Part shown: piece after piece, positions 34,966 to 45,049 of the stretch
How positions within the stretch are numbered: the first letter of the stretch is position 1
How the letters are laid out: the number at the start of each line of letters is the position of its first letter
NCBI GenBank assembly: GCA_944470555.2
Contig: OX104134.1
Coordinates: forward strand, 103,906,701 to 103,970,700
DNA length: 64,000 nt
Origin: Heterobilharzia americana
Taxonomy: Eukaryota; Platyhelminthes; Trematoda; Strigeidida; Schistosomatidae
Direction of reading: 5' to 3'
Notes under the pieces: model-generated
What the model was told of the DNA's origin: nothing
The model's database searches: none
Seen by the model: only the letters and a program-made list of their open reading frames with translations
Translations under genes and position numbers: made by a program

Positions 34966-35465
34966 GTTCGATGTCTTTATGTATCAGAGTGTCACACTTG
35001 TTTGAGCATTTGATAAAACCCGGTTGATCAGGAGGAACTAAGTTAAAGGGGATTTGAACCCAGGAACTTTTGCTTGAAAGTCAAATGCTTAGGCAAGTGA
35101 GTTACAGCTCTATAATGGTTGCAGGCTACATTTTAAGATAGATACAAAGGGTTCTTACAGCATCTGACCATATAATATATCTAAAACCTGTTAGAGATAT
35201 TTGGCATTCTCTCAAATGATGAACACACTAGACAACAGTCCACTCACTGCTAACCTACGGTTATAAAACATTCTGTTGAAGGTCGAAAAAAAGGTTACAC
35301 TTATTGAACTTCACATGACATCGACGAATCACCCGTATGTAATAGAATTATAAACTGAGCTAACTGGAATTGAAGTGCAGTTTACAATCACCTTGGATAG
35401 CTTCCGCGCATATAGGACCACCACGTTTCTGGACATAGGACATTACACGAGCAGAACTATTTCAA
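34966..35465. other. No gene; contains a tRNA-like scrap
   Basis: Between two retroelements. Apart from the tRNA-like stretch at 35047-35112, nothing is recognised. Confidence 0.4.
35047..35112 (-). repeat. tRNA-like (SINE-like) fragment
   Basis: On the minus strand the block ends in TCCTGGGTTCAAATCCCC, a good tRNA T-arm / Pol III B-box, preceded by a loosely tRNA-like GTAACTCACTTGCCTAAGC. The stems are too poor for a functional tRNA. Most likely a worn SINE head or tRNA relic. Confidence 0.4.
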
Positions 35466-35469
35466 AGGG

Positions 35470-36217
35470 GAAGTAATACATGAACATACGAAGATAACAG
35501 CCCGAACCCAAATACGACGTAGATGTCGATCCTCCACATATCCTAGAATTAAGGAAGGCTGTTTCTAACCTGATAAGAAGCAAAGCAGCCAGACTTGATG
35601 GTCTTCCACTGAAGGTCCCACGGATGGAGGTCGAAAATTACTGAATAGGGTAACGAAGGTACCACTCAGCGTGTGGAAATCGGAGGTCTTCCCGTCAAAC
35701 TGGTCTACCTCAGTGACCATCCTAATGTATAAGAAAGGAGAAGTTTTGTGAAAAACATGTGAGTCAGTTTTACTAACAGTGTCCAAGATAATAAGCTACA
35801 TAGTTATTCGATGTCTAACTGGAGCTTGGGAAAACTAGGCAAATACCAGACCTGGACGACGGCACATCGATCAAAGTTTTGCCTTTTGTCAAGTTATGCA
35901 ACACACAAACCATATTTCTTGACTTCAAGATGGCATCTATCTTAGTCGGTCATGATATGTTGTCGCAGTATCCAACTTGTAAAGGGAGTACCGAGCAAGT
36001 ATGCAACGCTAATCACACCTCTCTACTCCAACCCACGCAGACGTGTTAGGGCTTATGGTGAGTTGTCATCTGAGTTGATGATTAATGGTGTCCGCTAAGG
36101 ACGCCCATCGACACCGTTCCCGTTTAATTTTGCTATAGATGTATTATTGGACATAACCTTAAGCATCTCTAACTTCACAGGAAATGATCCCATCTCTGGA
36201 GTGAATCCGCTTGACTT
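35470..36217 (+). mobile_element. Old RTE family B copy, left half (interrupted)
   Basis: Broken frames recall the family B RT from the KAVSNLIRSKAARLDGLPLK block (35550) through IFLDFKMASILVGHD (35910; motif A) and a CPLRTPIDTVPV-like motif B (36095) to NFAIDVLLDITLSISN (36122-36170). It stops at the 9-bp duplication 36209-36217 and resumes in the same frame at 40159. Confidence 0.75.
36209..36217. repeat. Target-site duplication, left copy
   Basis: GCTTGACTT, repeated at 40159-40167. Removing the intervening element joins the two host halves in frame (LDLPYYNDII), matching LDLEYADDIV of the family. Confidence 0.85.
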
Positions 36218-36409
36218 CAATCAATCAATATCAACATAGGACCAGGCATTACTGCGTAACGGTCCGAGTTGCCACACCTCATATCAGCACATCAAGTAAA
36301 AAGGTAGTGAGGTGAAGGATGAAGATAAGTGAATGCAGTCAAAAGAAATATAAAGTACGAGAAGAAAGGAAAGAGGAGTGACAAAATAGTGAGATTCGGT
36401 ATAGCGTTG

Positions 36410-37204
36410 TTAAGATGAGGATAATGTGTGTATACATCTGCGCCACTGACTTCGGTTCTGAGCCATATCACCTAGGGTCTCCAACCACTGGTTCCTCTTG
36501 TCCCGTGGACCCCAACCACCTAGTCTGCATCGTCCTACATGGCTTAAACCAACAGTCAGAGACTTCATACATTGGTGCCATGTTTTAGTCTGGCCACCTC
36601 GGGCCTTTTTCCAGCCTGAACCCACCTCAGCCAACATTGTGTGACGAGGCAATCGGTGACTAGGCATACGTAGTACGTGTCCCAACCATCTCAGTCGATG
36701 AAGGTTCACAACCTCGTCGACTGACTTACCTCTTCTCCCTAAAACTCTACACCTAACTTCTGCATTACTCACATGGTGACACCACGGAATACGTCCTATA
36801 CTACGAAGGCAACGGTGGTCAAACACCTGTAACCTTCTCATGTCTTCCACTTTCAATGGCCATGTTTCACAGCCATACAGTAGAACAGAGCGGACTGCTG
36901 TGCAGTACACGCGACCCTTAATAGACAAACGAATATCACGGCGGCGCCATAGGTGGCGCAAATTGGCAAAAGCCAATCGAGCCTTTTGTATCCGTGCAGA
37001 AATCTCATCGGCAACTAACCCACCAGGGTTGATCCTACTTCCCAGGTAAGTGAAGTGGTCAACACACTCAACCACTTCACTCTCTATTGTTAACCGCGGT
37101 ACCGCTGAAGACCAGTCCTGGAGCAAAAATTTGCATTTGGGTGGTGAAAATCGCATCCCAAACATTCTCAAATTCCCACTCAAAGTGTTCAGAAGACTCT
37201 GCAT
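36410..37204 (-). CDS. RTE family B protein, C-terminal part
   Basis: A 264-residue frame, from just after the RT catalytic YADD box, so the ATG at 37204 is not a real start. It holds the RT palm/thumb end (GMRFSPPKCK, HFTYLGSRINPGG), YCTAVRSVLLYGCETWPLK, the DHRCLRSIGRIPW..HHVSNAEV block and LRWLGHVLRMPSHRLPR. It ends with GWKKARGGQTKTWHQ. This is the usual C-terminal tail of RTE-class reverse transcriptases, whose role is not settled. It is one base out of frame with the upstream RT part (break near 37258). Confidence 0.8.
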   Translation of the reverse strand: MQSLLNTLSGNLRMFGMRFSPPKCKFLLQDWSSAVPRLTIESEVVECVDHFTYLGSRINPGGLVADEISARIQKARLAFANLRHLWRRRDIRLSIKGRVYCTAVRSVLLYGCETWPLKVEDMRRLQVFDHRCLRSIGRIPWCHHVSNAEVRCRVLGRRGKSVDEVVNLHRLRWLGHVLRMPSHRLPRHTMLAEVGSGWKKARGGQTKTWHQCMKSLTVGLSHVGRCRLGGWGPRDKRNQWLETLGDMAQNRSQWRRCIHTLSSS

Positions 37205-37219
37205 CTTGTCAGCGTCTTC

Positions 37220-38280
37220 ACCTAACAGGACTATGTCATCTGCATATTCTAGATCTAAGGAAAATTCCCTGTGATTCGGTCAACGTCTTTGTAATTAGGT
37301 GACGAGAGGGAAACCTCCATAAGAATATCTATGATAAAATTAAATAAGAATGGGGATAGTGGGCATCCTTGACGGACACCACTTGATGAGTATAGCTCCC
37401 TGGACAACTCACCATAGGCTCTAACATGCCCACAAGTGTTCGAGTAGAGAGCTTTCAATAAGGTGATGTACTTACTAGGCACGCCTTTCAGTGACAGACA
37501 CTGCCATAAGACTTCTCGATCAACGGAGTCAAATGCCGCCTTCAGGTCGAGAAATACAGCTATTGTCGGGCGTCTGTAAGCATGCCTATGTTCCAGGACC
37601 TGGCGCAGTGTGAATATTTGGTCGATACATCCACGGCCAGGTCTAAAGCCTGCCTGGTTTTCTCGGGCTTGCTGTTCCCGAGCTCCACTCAGGCGTCGGA
37701 GAATTATAGAACTTAGGATCTTAGACACTATGTTTGTCAGGCTGATTCCTCTGTGGTTATCACAAGAGGACTTCTCGCCTTTCTTGAAGACTGGGATGAT
37801 GAGTGACTTAGACCAGTCGGAGGGGATCGTATTTGATTCCCATATACTGGCTAACACTTCCGTTAGCCTGACTAAGAGAACTCTACCACCATTCTTGTAT
37901 ACCTCAGCAGGTAGTCCGTCTGGTCCTGCTGCCCTTCCCGTTTCAGGCTACCTACCGCTTTCTCAACTTCTTCTAGTGTTGGGGGACCTGTCTCTATGTC
38001 CCATTCAGGGTCCGACTGGATAGCGGGCAGCGCAATGGTGGCTGGAGGCCAGTTAAACTGTTCCTCAAAGTGTTCTGCCCATCGTCCCAGTCGCCTTCCC
38101 TGCGAGTGAATCGCAGATCCGTCCTTCTCCGCTATAACCTCACTAACTGTTGTTGACCATTTCCCCCCAGTCTCCTTAATAAGTCTAAATAACTGTCTAC
38201 TGTTACCGATCGCCGCTGCCTTTTCCATCTCTTTAGCCTTCGCTGCCCACCACTGTTCACGATCGTTGCGCAGACTTTTC
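37220..38280 (-). pseudogene. RTE family B reverse transcriptase domain, frameshifted
   Basis: Encodes the polymerase that copies the element's RNA at the nicked target. It runs from RNDREQWWAAKAKEMEKA (about 38264) through the N-terminal RT block (EEVEKAVGSLKR, about 37985), with a frame break at the AAGPDGLP-type motif near 37945. Then follow IPVFKKGEKSSCDNHRGISL, AGFRPGRGCIDQIFTLRQVL, FLDLKAAFDSVDREVLW (motif A, catalytic Asp), SSGVRQGCPLSPFLF (motif B), and YADD (motif C, codons at 37246-37235), which lies after a second break near 37258. All catalytic residues are present but divided among frames. Confidence 0.85.
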
Positions 38281-38281
38281 G

Positions 38282-39352
38282 TCAGTTATTTTTAAGTTGC
38301 GCTCGCTCTTCATTGTACTCAGAGCCTGCAGGGATGCATTCACGTGCATCCATTAGTTTGGAAGAAGCTGCTGATATCCACTGGCTCTTTTTAGCCATTA
38401 TCTTGGAGTCGGCTACAGTCTCCAGTGCTGCTTTTACAGTAGACTGAAGATGGCACCAAGCTTCTTCTGGATGAGTGACAGTCTTTTGTTCCGATAACTG
38501 CCTAGCCAACTTCTCACTGAACACGGCTTTGGTGTTTTCGTTGTCCAGCAGAACTCGTAGTGGTTTTGTTGCCAAATTTTTTCTACGTCCATTGAGACGC
38601 AGGCATATACGTGCTCGGACCAACGCATGATCGCTGTCCAAACACGTACTCCAGAAGGAGCGGCAGTCTTCCACCGATCCTCTCCAGCGATGACTAATAG
38701 CAATGTGGTCTATCTGTGTCCATCGCTGAGTCGAGCTCGGTGGACGCCAGGTCAGACAGTGCCTTTCTTTATGTCTGAAATTTGTGCTGGCTAAAAATAG
38801 GCGGTTATCTGAGCATAGTTGTAATAGGCGATCACCGTTATCTGTACGTTCAGCTGGGATTCCGAAAGTGCCACCTAAGTGCCTTTCTGCCTCACTCAGT
38901 CTACCCACCTGTGCGTTGAGGTCACCTGCAACAACCACTACGTCCGAACGTTTGGCTTTCGAGAGGAGGTTAGACAGTTTATGGTAGAACTCGTCCTTCA
39001 CTTCATCCGAACTACAGTCAGTGGGTGCGTAAGCAGAGATTACAAAGAGACAACGGCGAGTCTCACTATTCCTTTTAGTTCTCACTGTGCCGTTCAGCCT
39101 CATAGCGCAGAGGCGACTATCAACTGGGATCCAGTCTAGTAGTGAGTTTTCTGCCCTGGTGCTTAATGCTATACCTACACCTGCAAGACCACGAGAGCTA
39201 GCTATCGAATCTCCAGAAACTCGAAGGGTGAATTTTGCAGATTCACCAGATTGGTCAGGAGAGGTCAGGTGAATAACCACACTTGGGTCCTGTATGCGTG
39301 TCTCACAAACACAGCACACATCCATGCCCCGAGTTGCTAGAGTCTTTGCCAA
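38282..39352 (-). CDS. RTE family B AP-type endonuclease domain
   Basis: A 356-residue frame covering a complete exonuclease-endonuclease-phosphatase domain, which nicks the target DNA to start reverse transcription. Motifs in order: CVCETRIQD (metal-binding Glu), FVISAYAPTD, VVVAGDLNAQVG (catalytic Asp and Asn), TWRPPSSTQRWTQIDHIAIS, and SDHALVRA (catalytic Asp-His). After the domain comes the LWRSVED-like linker toward the RT. The frame ends at a stop caused by a one-base loss near 38285, after which RT sequence continues in another frame. The first Met at 39352 lies inside a conserved block (ATRGMDVCCVCETR), so the real protein starts further upstream. Confidence 0.85.
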   Translation of the reverse strand: MAKTLATRGMDVCCVCETRIQDPSVVIHLTSPDQSGESAKFTLRVSGDSIASSRGLAGVGIALSTRAENSLLDWIPVDSRLCAMRLNGTVRTKRNSETRRCLFVISAYAPTDCSSDEVKDEFYHKLSNLLSKAKRSDVVVVAGDLNAQVGRLSEAERHLGGTFGIPAERTDNGDRLLQLCSDNRLFLASTNFRHKERHCLTWRPPSSTQRWTQIDHIAISHRWRGSVEDCRSFWSTCLDSDHALVRARICLRLNGRRKNLATKPLRVLLDNENTKAVFSEKLARQLSEQKTVTHPEEAWCHLQSTVKAALETVADSKIMAKKSQWISAASSKLMDARECIPAGSEYNEERAQLKNN

Positions 39353-39359
39353 CGAAGCC

Positions 39360-40087
39360 TGTTGGCCAATTTGACGGAGGGTGCGGACATTGAAGGCTCC
39401 AATATGTAATTTGGAGCGTGGTTTAAGGAGACCAGGGATGCTGTTCTGTGGACTCAGATCGTTGTCGAAGGCTGCAGAGGTAGGAGAAATTGAAGATGAT
39501 GCAGCATCATTAATTAAGAGACGTGAAGGAAGATTAGAAGGTAATGATGGAGGAGGAGGATAGCAGTCAGAAGAAACTTGGGTGCTGACAGAGTTGTGAG
39601 GGCGGTTGACACTTCCCGGCTGCCCACACCGTGGAAGGCTATTTCTTCTTAAGGTACCTGAAAGAGATTTGTGTGACCGCAGAGCCCATCGGACATCTGC
39701 TTGAGGCCTGTCACACCCAGCCTTTTGAGTATGATTATTTTGAATTTTTGTATTTTTGGGGCCGGATGGTCGAAAGGAAACGACAAGTGAACCAACACCG
39801 CCGGCCCGGCAGACCGTGGGGCGTGGTGGAGTGTGTTATTTTTGGGGCCGACCTTTTCTAACCCCCCCTTCCACTGAGAAGGCAGCATCAGCATGGCACT
39901 GCTGGTCATCCAAGGGAAACACCTTACTGCTGTCACACCCCATCCAGCTAGCAGCAGTACGACTTCGCCCTCAGACCCCCATCATAGTGTAGCAATTTAC
40001 ACTATAACGGTAACTGCTTTTCGTCTAACCACTACCCAACAGACCTTTCTGGTATGGTAGGACCTCGAGGGAACAAGCGTTCCACCA
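39360..40087 (-). other. 5' leader of the family B element
   Basis: On the minus strand this precedes the endonuclease. It is GC-richer than the surroundings, with a GGGGG-rich run near 39870 (plus strand CCCCCCC) and the LQLCDHRTL-type start of the endonuclease near 39450. I see no separate ORF1 protein. Confidence 0.5.
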
Positions 40088-40157
40088 GCATAGCTCGTTG
40101 GGTCATTGTGATATGCAAGCCCGACCACCACGTCAAGGTAGCAGCTATCGGTCGGGC
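40088..40157 (-). ncRNA. Candidate HDV-like self-cleaving ribozyme at element 5' end
   Basis: On the minus strand the element begins with GCCCGACC (40157-40150), which pairs perfectly with GGTCGGGC (40126-40119), giving an 8-bp P1. Between them lie ATAGCT (40148-40143) and a 3-bp P3, ACC/GGT, with a 7-nt loop (40139-40127). After P1' comes a weak P4 (TTG..CAA) and then AGCTAT (40095-40090), the exact complement of ATAGCT, making P2. This order gives the nested double pseudoknot of HDV-like ribozymes, with a C-G-A preceding P2' where the catalytic C would lie. HDV-like ribozymes at 5' ends of RTE and R2 elements are known. This instance is an inference by hand folding; P4 is poor and P1 is one pair longer than usual. 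Confidence 0.4.
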
Positions 40158-40158
40158 A

Positions 40159-40690
40159 GCTTGACTTGCCGTATTACAATGACATTATCTTAATAAGTGA
40201 AGAGACTGACAAAATAAAGGATCTTCTGTACGCATTGAGCAGAAATCTGGGTATGTTTGGGATGCATTTCGCACCTGTCAAATATGAGATGATGCTTCAG
40301 GATGGATTTGCACCTGCTCCTGTTTTAAGGTCAGGTGGTGAAATGGCAGAGTGCTTTTGCCACTTCACATTCTTGAGGAGTTGCATCAATCCGAACAGCC
40401 TGGTTGTTGACGAAATCTCAGTTTAAATGGACAAGGCCCTTTTGGTGCTTGCCATCTTGAGTCATCCGTGTCGATATATCTAACTACCTATCAAGGGACG
40501 CGTGCACTGTGCAGCAGGCTGTTTTCTCCCGTTATATGGCTTTGAGAACGGTTGTTGGTCATATGTAAAGGGACTGAAGTTTCCGAACATAGATGTCTTC
40601 GTAGCACTAGTTGCGTATGGTGGAATCCCTGTAACGTCGAGGTTAGGGTGAGTGTACTAGGCAAGACAGCCATGCCCATCGATGAGATAG
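40159..40690 (+). mobile_element. Old RTE family B copy, right half
   Basis: Continues the host copy interrupted at 36217. It starts with the target duplication, then YYNDIILISEETDKIKDLLY (worn catalytic box), LGMFGMHFAPVKYEMMLQDG, HFTFLRSCINPNSLVVDEIS, IKGRVHCAAGCFLPLYGFE. It fades around 40690. Stops at 40424 and later show it is long dead. Confidence 0.75.
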
Positions 40691-41765
40691 TGAGCCATCA
40701 GAGTCTGGGTTAGATCTCAAGCAAAGACAGCTAGGTGTCAAGTGTAGGTTCCACTCCTTAAGCTTTAGAATAATCTCACTCGTTAGTTGTTCCAGACTAA
40801 TTTGTCAGAATTTCATACACTGACTCGACGCGATTTGAACCACAAGTTATTGAAATATTTTCAAAAGGTTCGCAAACACGAAAGGTACTATTCCTCTGCT
40901 TCTGCATATGGTAGCTAGCCAAGCAATAGCTTCTTGCATTCTGTCAACTGAAAACAAACACGAGGATAATTATTGCAGGCCCGGGCCTGGCCAGGCAAGT
41001 GGTAATGTTGCAAATACCCAGTATAGTTCCATTCGTCTTAATTGGTTCTCAGTCAAGTTCTGAACCCTAGTCTTGTATAAATTATGACTGGGATTTCACA
41101 TTTATACCTGAAAAACCAGTTGTCTATGCAAAACATGGTGTGCGAAATTCAAAGCGACGTGACTGATTCTTAACTGATAATAGATACATAATAATATGAC
41201 TTCGTAAAATGTATACCTAGGAGACACAAACAAGTGACAAACCGCAGAAATAAAAGATGCAGCTAAAAATGTGCAACGATACACAGATAATGTGGCTCGC
41301 TAACTCTCTACCTTTGACCTTGAATGGCTTACTGGGTCCGGACCTTTCAAACTTTCAATACCTAATATTTTATGAGCCACTGTCAACCAACCAGTTTCTC
41401 TGCGCTAACTTCTAGAACCTGTAAAGCATTTCTAAATCTCTTTTAATTTAGGCTTTACGTTCAATCACGTTACTCATCTACGTATGTTTTTAAGTAATCC
41501 GGGAAGGTGACGCCTACAGGATTCGCAGTAGGACTGGAGGTAGAGCTTTGGTACACTGAGACTGGTCGACAGCTGGAAGCCTCCCTTCCAGATGTTGATG
41601 GAGACACTCTACCAAGCCACTTCCTTGTGTAATAATAATGGAGTTTTAATGGCTGTTTGCGCGATATCTTCTACCGAACTGATTTTGGAGAATGTGCTCA
41701 TTGCGTATAAATTCGCAGTCACATTACCAAAGGGAGATATCGGGTGACGGTATGGCACTGCTATG
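40691..41765. other. No gene recognised
   Basis: No recognisable coding region or element between the RTE copy and the Gypsy relic. Only short frames without motifs. Confidence 0.45.
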
Positions 41766-41767
41766 AC

Positions 41768-42800
41768 TTTAAGCCGTTAGTAATCACCGGTTGGACGCTG
41801 GCCGTTGGTATTCTTTTTGAAAACCATATGCAGTGGTGACTCCCGATGACTGTTTGGTGGTTTGAAAATGCCCAGTTCGGGCACGAGTATACAGTAATGG
41901 TTCAATAAATCTCCGTAAATGATGGGTATGAAACCACCAGCTGGAAGGGAGATCCAGCGAATGGACCTACGTGAACGTAAGTCGAGGTAAGCATGCCGTC
42001 TCCCTAATGTTGGGGTAGCCTTGCCATTAGTTCCTTGAAGATTGAGGGATGGGTCATTATGACGTTCCTGCGTAGTTGTGGGAGGAAGGATAACCTCTGC
42101 TCCGGTGACGTACAGCGAACGGCTATGTCCGTTGGCTGTGGCTGCCTTCAATGAGTGCCGGAGGGGTAGTTTCCCGTGTTTGCGTCAATGTGGAAAGTGC
42201 ATGGTTTTCGACACTGTCTGCCTTCATCACCACAGGCATTGCGAAACCAGCACCAATTTGGGTTTTCCACCCTGTTAGGTTGGGCTGTCTGACAACCACG
42301 TGGGTTGATGCGATGGACTGAAAAGTTTCTGTGTTGCACTTAGAAACTCAGGGCTTCCGGTTGGTAGAAGCTGTTTCCCAAGTTTCGATGGTTCGGTTAC
42401 CTCTGAATCCTGGCTCTCAAGCTCTCGGTGGACTGGTCTGTTAGATCTCTTCAATATTTTATCAGCTGAAGCTGCCAGGTCATCGAGTGCAACTGACTGA
42501 AGTGTCACCAACACTGTTCGAGCCTGTTGTGGTAGAAGAACGCAACAGCGTGGCCAGGGGGGGGAACAGCATATTTGAGAGGTCATGCCTAAATGCCGAA
42601 ATGTTCCGACTAGCTGGCTGTGGAATCACTTACGAGGAGTTCAACGTAACATGACAATGTGCCAAATGGCCCGGATGCCTGAGTGCATGTTTTCAGCTCT
42701 ACAAATCTGATAAACCATGAAGGTCAGTATCAGTGCTGAGTCTCGTCGAGTCCTGGGCCACTGATCTTGGAGAATTATGTTCCACCACACCAGGTTCTCG
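41768..42800 (-). mobile_element. Degenerate Gypsy-type LTR element
   Basis: Minus strand. LTR-like sequence at about 42800-42590 resembles 54535-54330 (shared 'caacgtaacatgacaatgtgccaaatggcc'-type stretch). Gag follows with RTVLVTLQSVALDDLAASADKILK (42540-42470), then a nucleocapsid-like NWCWFRNACGDEGRQCRKPC block (42255-42200). Protease is recalled by VTGAEVILPPTT (42095) and LNHYCIL. RT start is recalled by SPLHMVFKKN...RPTGDY (41830-41780). Gag N-terminus and part of the LTR are missing and frames are broken. Confidence 0.75.
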
Positions 42801-43440
42801 TAAAGTGGGCCTACCCACCCGCCTGGTGTGGCTGTTGTACATTCGGCTGTCGCCTGTGTTGATTAGATTTTTTAGTGTTTGTATGATTCTTCGAGGGGGA
42901 GTGGTGTAGATGGGTCCTTCAAGTATCTTTTCGCCAATAGTTATTCAAACCCGTTGCAAAAAGAGGAGAGAAGGGACGGAAAGATGTCTGAGGTAAACTG
43001 GGGAAACGAGGTGAGAAGAAGGAGAATGAAAGGGAAGGAGAGGCCTAAGTAGACTTAAGGAGTACGAGAAATTGAACTGTGATTAGGAGGACCTCAATAA
43101 ACATTTTCAGATCACACAGCCAGACAGGGGTGAAGGGACAGGTGGGATCGTTGTAGGGATGATGGGAATGGAAACAGTAATGCTACGAGTGGGGGTATGG
43201 TAGCCGGAGGTGAGACGTCCAACAGGAAAGTATAAAGTTGAGTGAACTTCCTGATGGTGGTGGCATTTAAAAAGATTCAGCGTGAGGTAGACTTTGCTGG
43301 AAGGCACGCATTTAGTTGGCTGTAACGACCTAGTCCTCATCCCAACTGGATGAGAGCAATGGGTGAGTCACTGTCCTTGAGGCTGTCGACAGATGGAGTG
43401 GTAGCGACCTTGTCTAGCGATGAGCTTCACTGGCTGCAAA
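42801..43440. other. No gene recognised
   Basis: Mixed-composition sequence, with purine-rich stretches near 42960-43060, between the Gypsy relic and the CR1-like relic. Nothing recognised. Confidence 0.4.
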
Positions 43441-43449
43441 CTCGTAGGA

Positions 43450-45045
43450 CAAAAAAGTGTGAACTTACAAGAATTTTCACCCTTTCTTAGGCGATTCCGC
43501 CTAGATAACCACGAGGATTACAGAAGTGGCCGTTCTCTGGGATTCAACTGTCGGGGTGACTTGTGTTACTTAGCGTTCTGTAGGTCGTTAACAAGCCCTC
43601 ACGTAACCGTAGATGGGCAAGGGAGTAAAGCCTAAGGTTTTTCAGTCTGTTCTCGTGGGGTCTTTGCCCCATTTCAACAACAACCTTCTTTATTCACCTC
43701 TGGACCTTACCTGGGAAGTCCACTCCTCATTTTTAAGCATGGTGGAGCAATGATGTTATGAACGTATTAGTGACGTAGTGTACAAGCCTTTAGGAGCTTC
43801 AGAAAGAGTTTTGGGTGAAACCACCCAGCTGTCTGCGCATGTAGTGCAGTGCTGCATAGGCTGTGGCGACACCGCATGGATAACTGGAGCTAGTCTAACT
43901 ATTCCGTCAGCATTGGACCCAGGTTTTTCTTCACGGTTGCGTGAGAAAGATGAGTTCCGCCAAAAGAGTGGGATACCCTGGAGTGTGGAGAAGCGTGGTT
44001 CGTGATTTTCCTACGGTAAAAAAAGTCCGTTGTTATTCACTCACTCTTCGAGCAACCTAAGGATAGGTGTATCTGATTCTGTTTCGGACGTAACAGGTCT
44101 CCATAACTTAACATCGTCAGCGTGAGGCAGATTCAGGCAGCTGAGACGCAACGAGACGTCATCCATAAGAAGAAGGAACAGTGGTGTTCCCAAAAGTGTT
44201 TTTGTATGATATTCCGGACGATGTCCTCCAAGTTAGGCGAACTTTGTTTACTTTCGTGCAGAATTCTCTTCTGCGGAAGCAATGGGAAGTGGTTCTATGG
44301 ATTTTGTATTTACCTTAACAGGATTAATTGTCTATTTGGAATTGTTGGTTGTTCTCATAGCTCAGAGGACAGAGGCAAGCAACCGATAATCAGCTAAGTA
44401 TAGATAAAGCCGCCGTAGCAGCCTCTCAGCACGCTCATGATCCGTCAGATGACGGACAGCCTTTCGGGTACATATAATTTGTACCGCAGGGATCTAAACG
44501 TACACATAAAATTAGTTTTATGAGAATCTGTCCACTCAACAGAGACGGTTCAGCTATTCCATGATACCATCAAGTTGGTGTCACATGACCTTTAAGGTAA
44601 AAACCCATGTTGATATTCAGTGAGGATCGATTCCCCGGGTAAATATCCACGAAGTGACCCATTTGCCACCCGTTCCATAACCTCTGCAACAAAACGGACT
44701 GGAAGAGTGTTCTACGGTTAGCAGCAGGTGGCTTATTCCCACCTTTATTTAGCGGGATGGCGGTCACGCGTCCCAAATTAGAGGGCATTCAACCTTCTGG
44801 AAACAAATATCCAAGGAGGTTTGCTAATAATAACGTCGGCACACTCCTTGAGAACACTTGGTTGAATGCTCCATAGGATTATCTGGACTCTAAGAGGTTC
44901 AACTCCCACATAACTTGGCGCCTTTGCAACCACACCGTCACCAGGAGTGCAGTTGTCCCTTCAGCACAACGGAAAAAAATTAAAATGCTTAAAATTAACG
45001 GCACTCAGCCGAGAGTACTCAAAGAGTGTGCCGATGATATCAGTG
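43450..45045 (-). mobile_element. Degenerate CR1/SR1-like non-LTR fragment
   Basis: On the minus strand, 44870-44650 recalls the start of a CR1-type RT: SVPTLLLANLLGYLFPEG, then LGRVTAIPLNKGGNKPPAANRRT, the equivalent of the 'W..A.VTPI.KGG.....NYRP.SL' block. Around 44125-44040 a DD-like LWRPV..ETES...LRLLEE region recalls the part after the catalytic box. No open frame. Family assignment is by a few blocks only. Confidence 0.45.
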
Positions 45046-45049
45046 TCCT

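Larger units (their letters stand above)
36218..40158 (-). mobile_element. Full-length RTE family B retrotransposon
   Basis: A 3941-bp non-LTR element bounded by a 9-bp target duplication. On its own strand: 5' end at 40158 with a possible ribozyme, a 5' leader of about 0.8 kb, the AP endonuclease (39352-38282), reverse transcriptase (38280-37220), and the C-terminal region ending at 36410. Then about 190 bp of 3' sequence closes with an ATTGATTGATTG tail. Three single-base-type frame breaks are evident, near 38285, 37945 and 37258, while every catalytic motif is still recognisable. This suggests a young insertion, or sequencing errors in an intact copy. Confidence 0.88.

Noticed and set aside
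35047..35112. A functional tRNA gene
   Set aside because: Only the T-arm/B-box is good. Acceptor and anticodon stems do not form.
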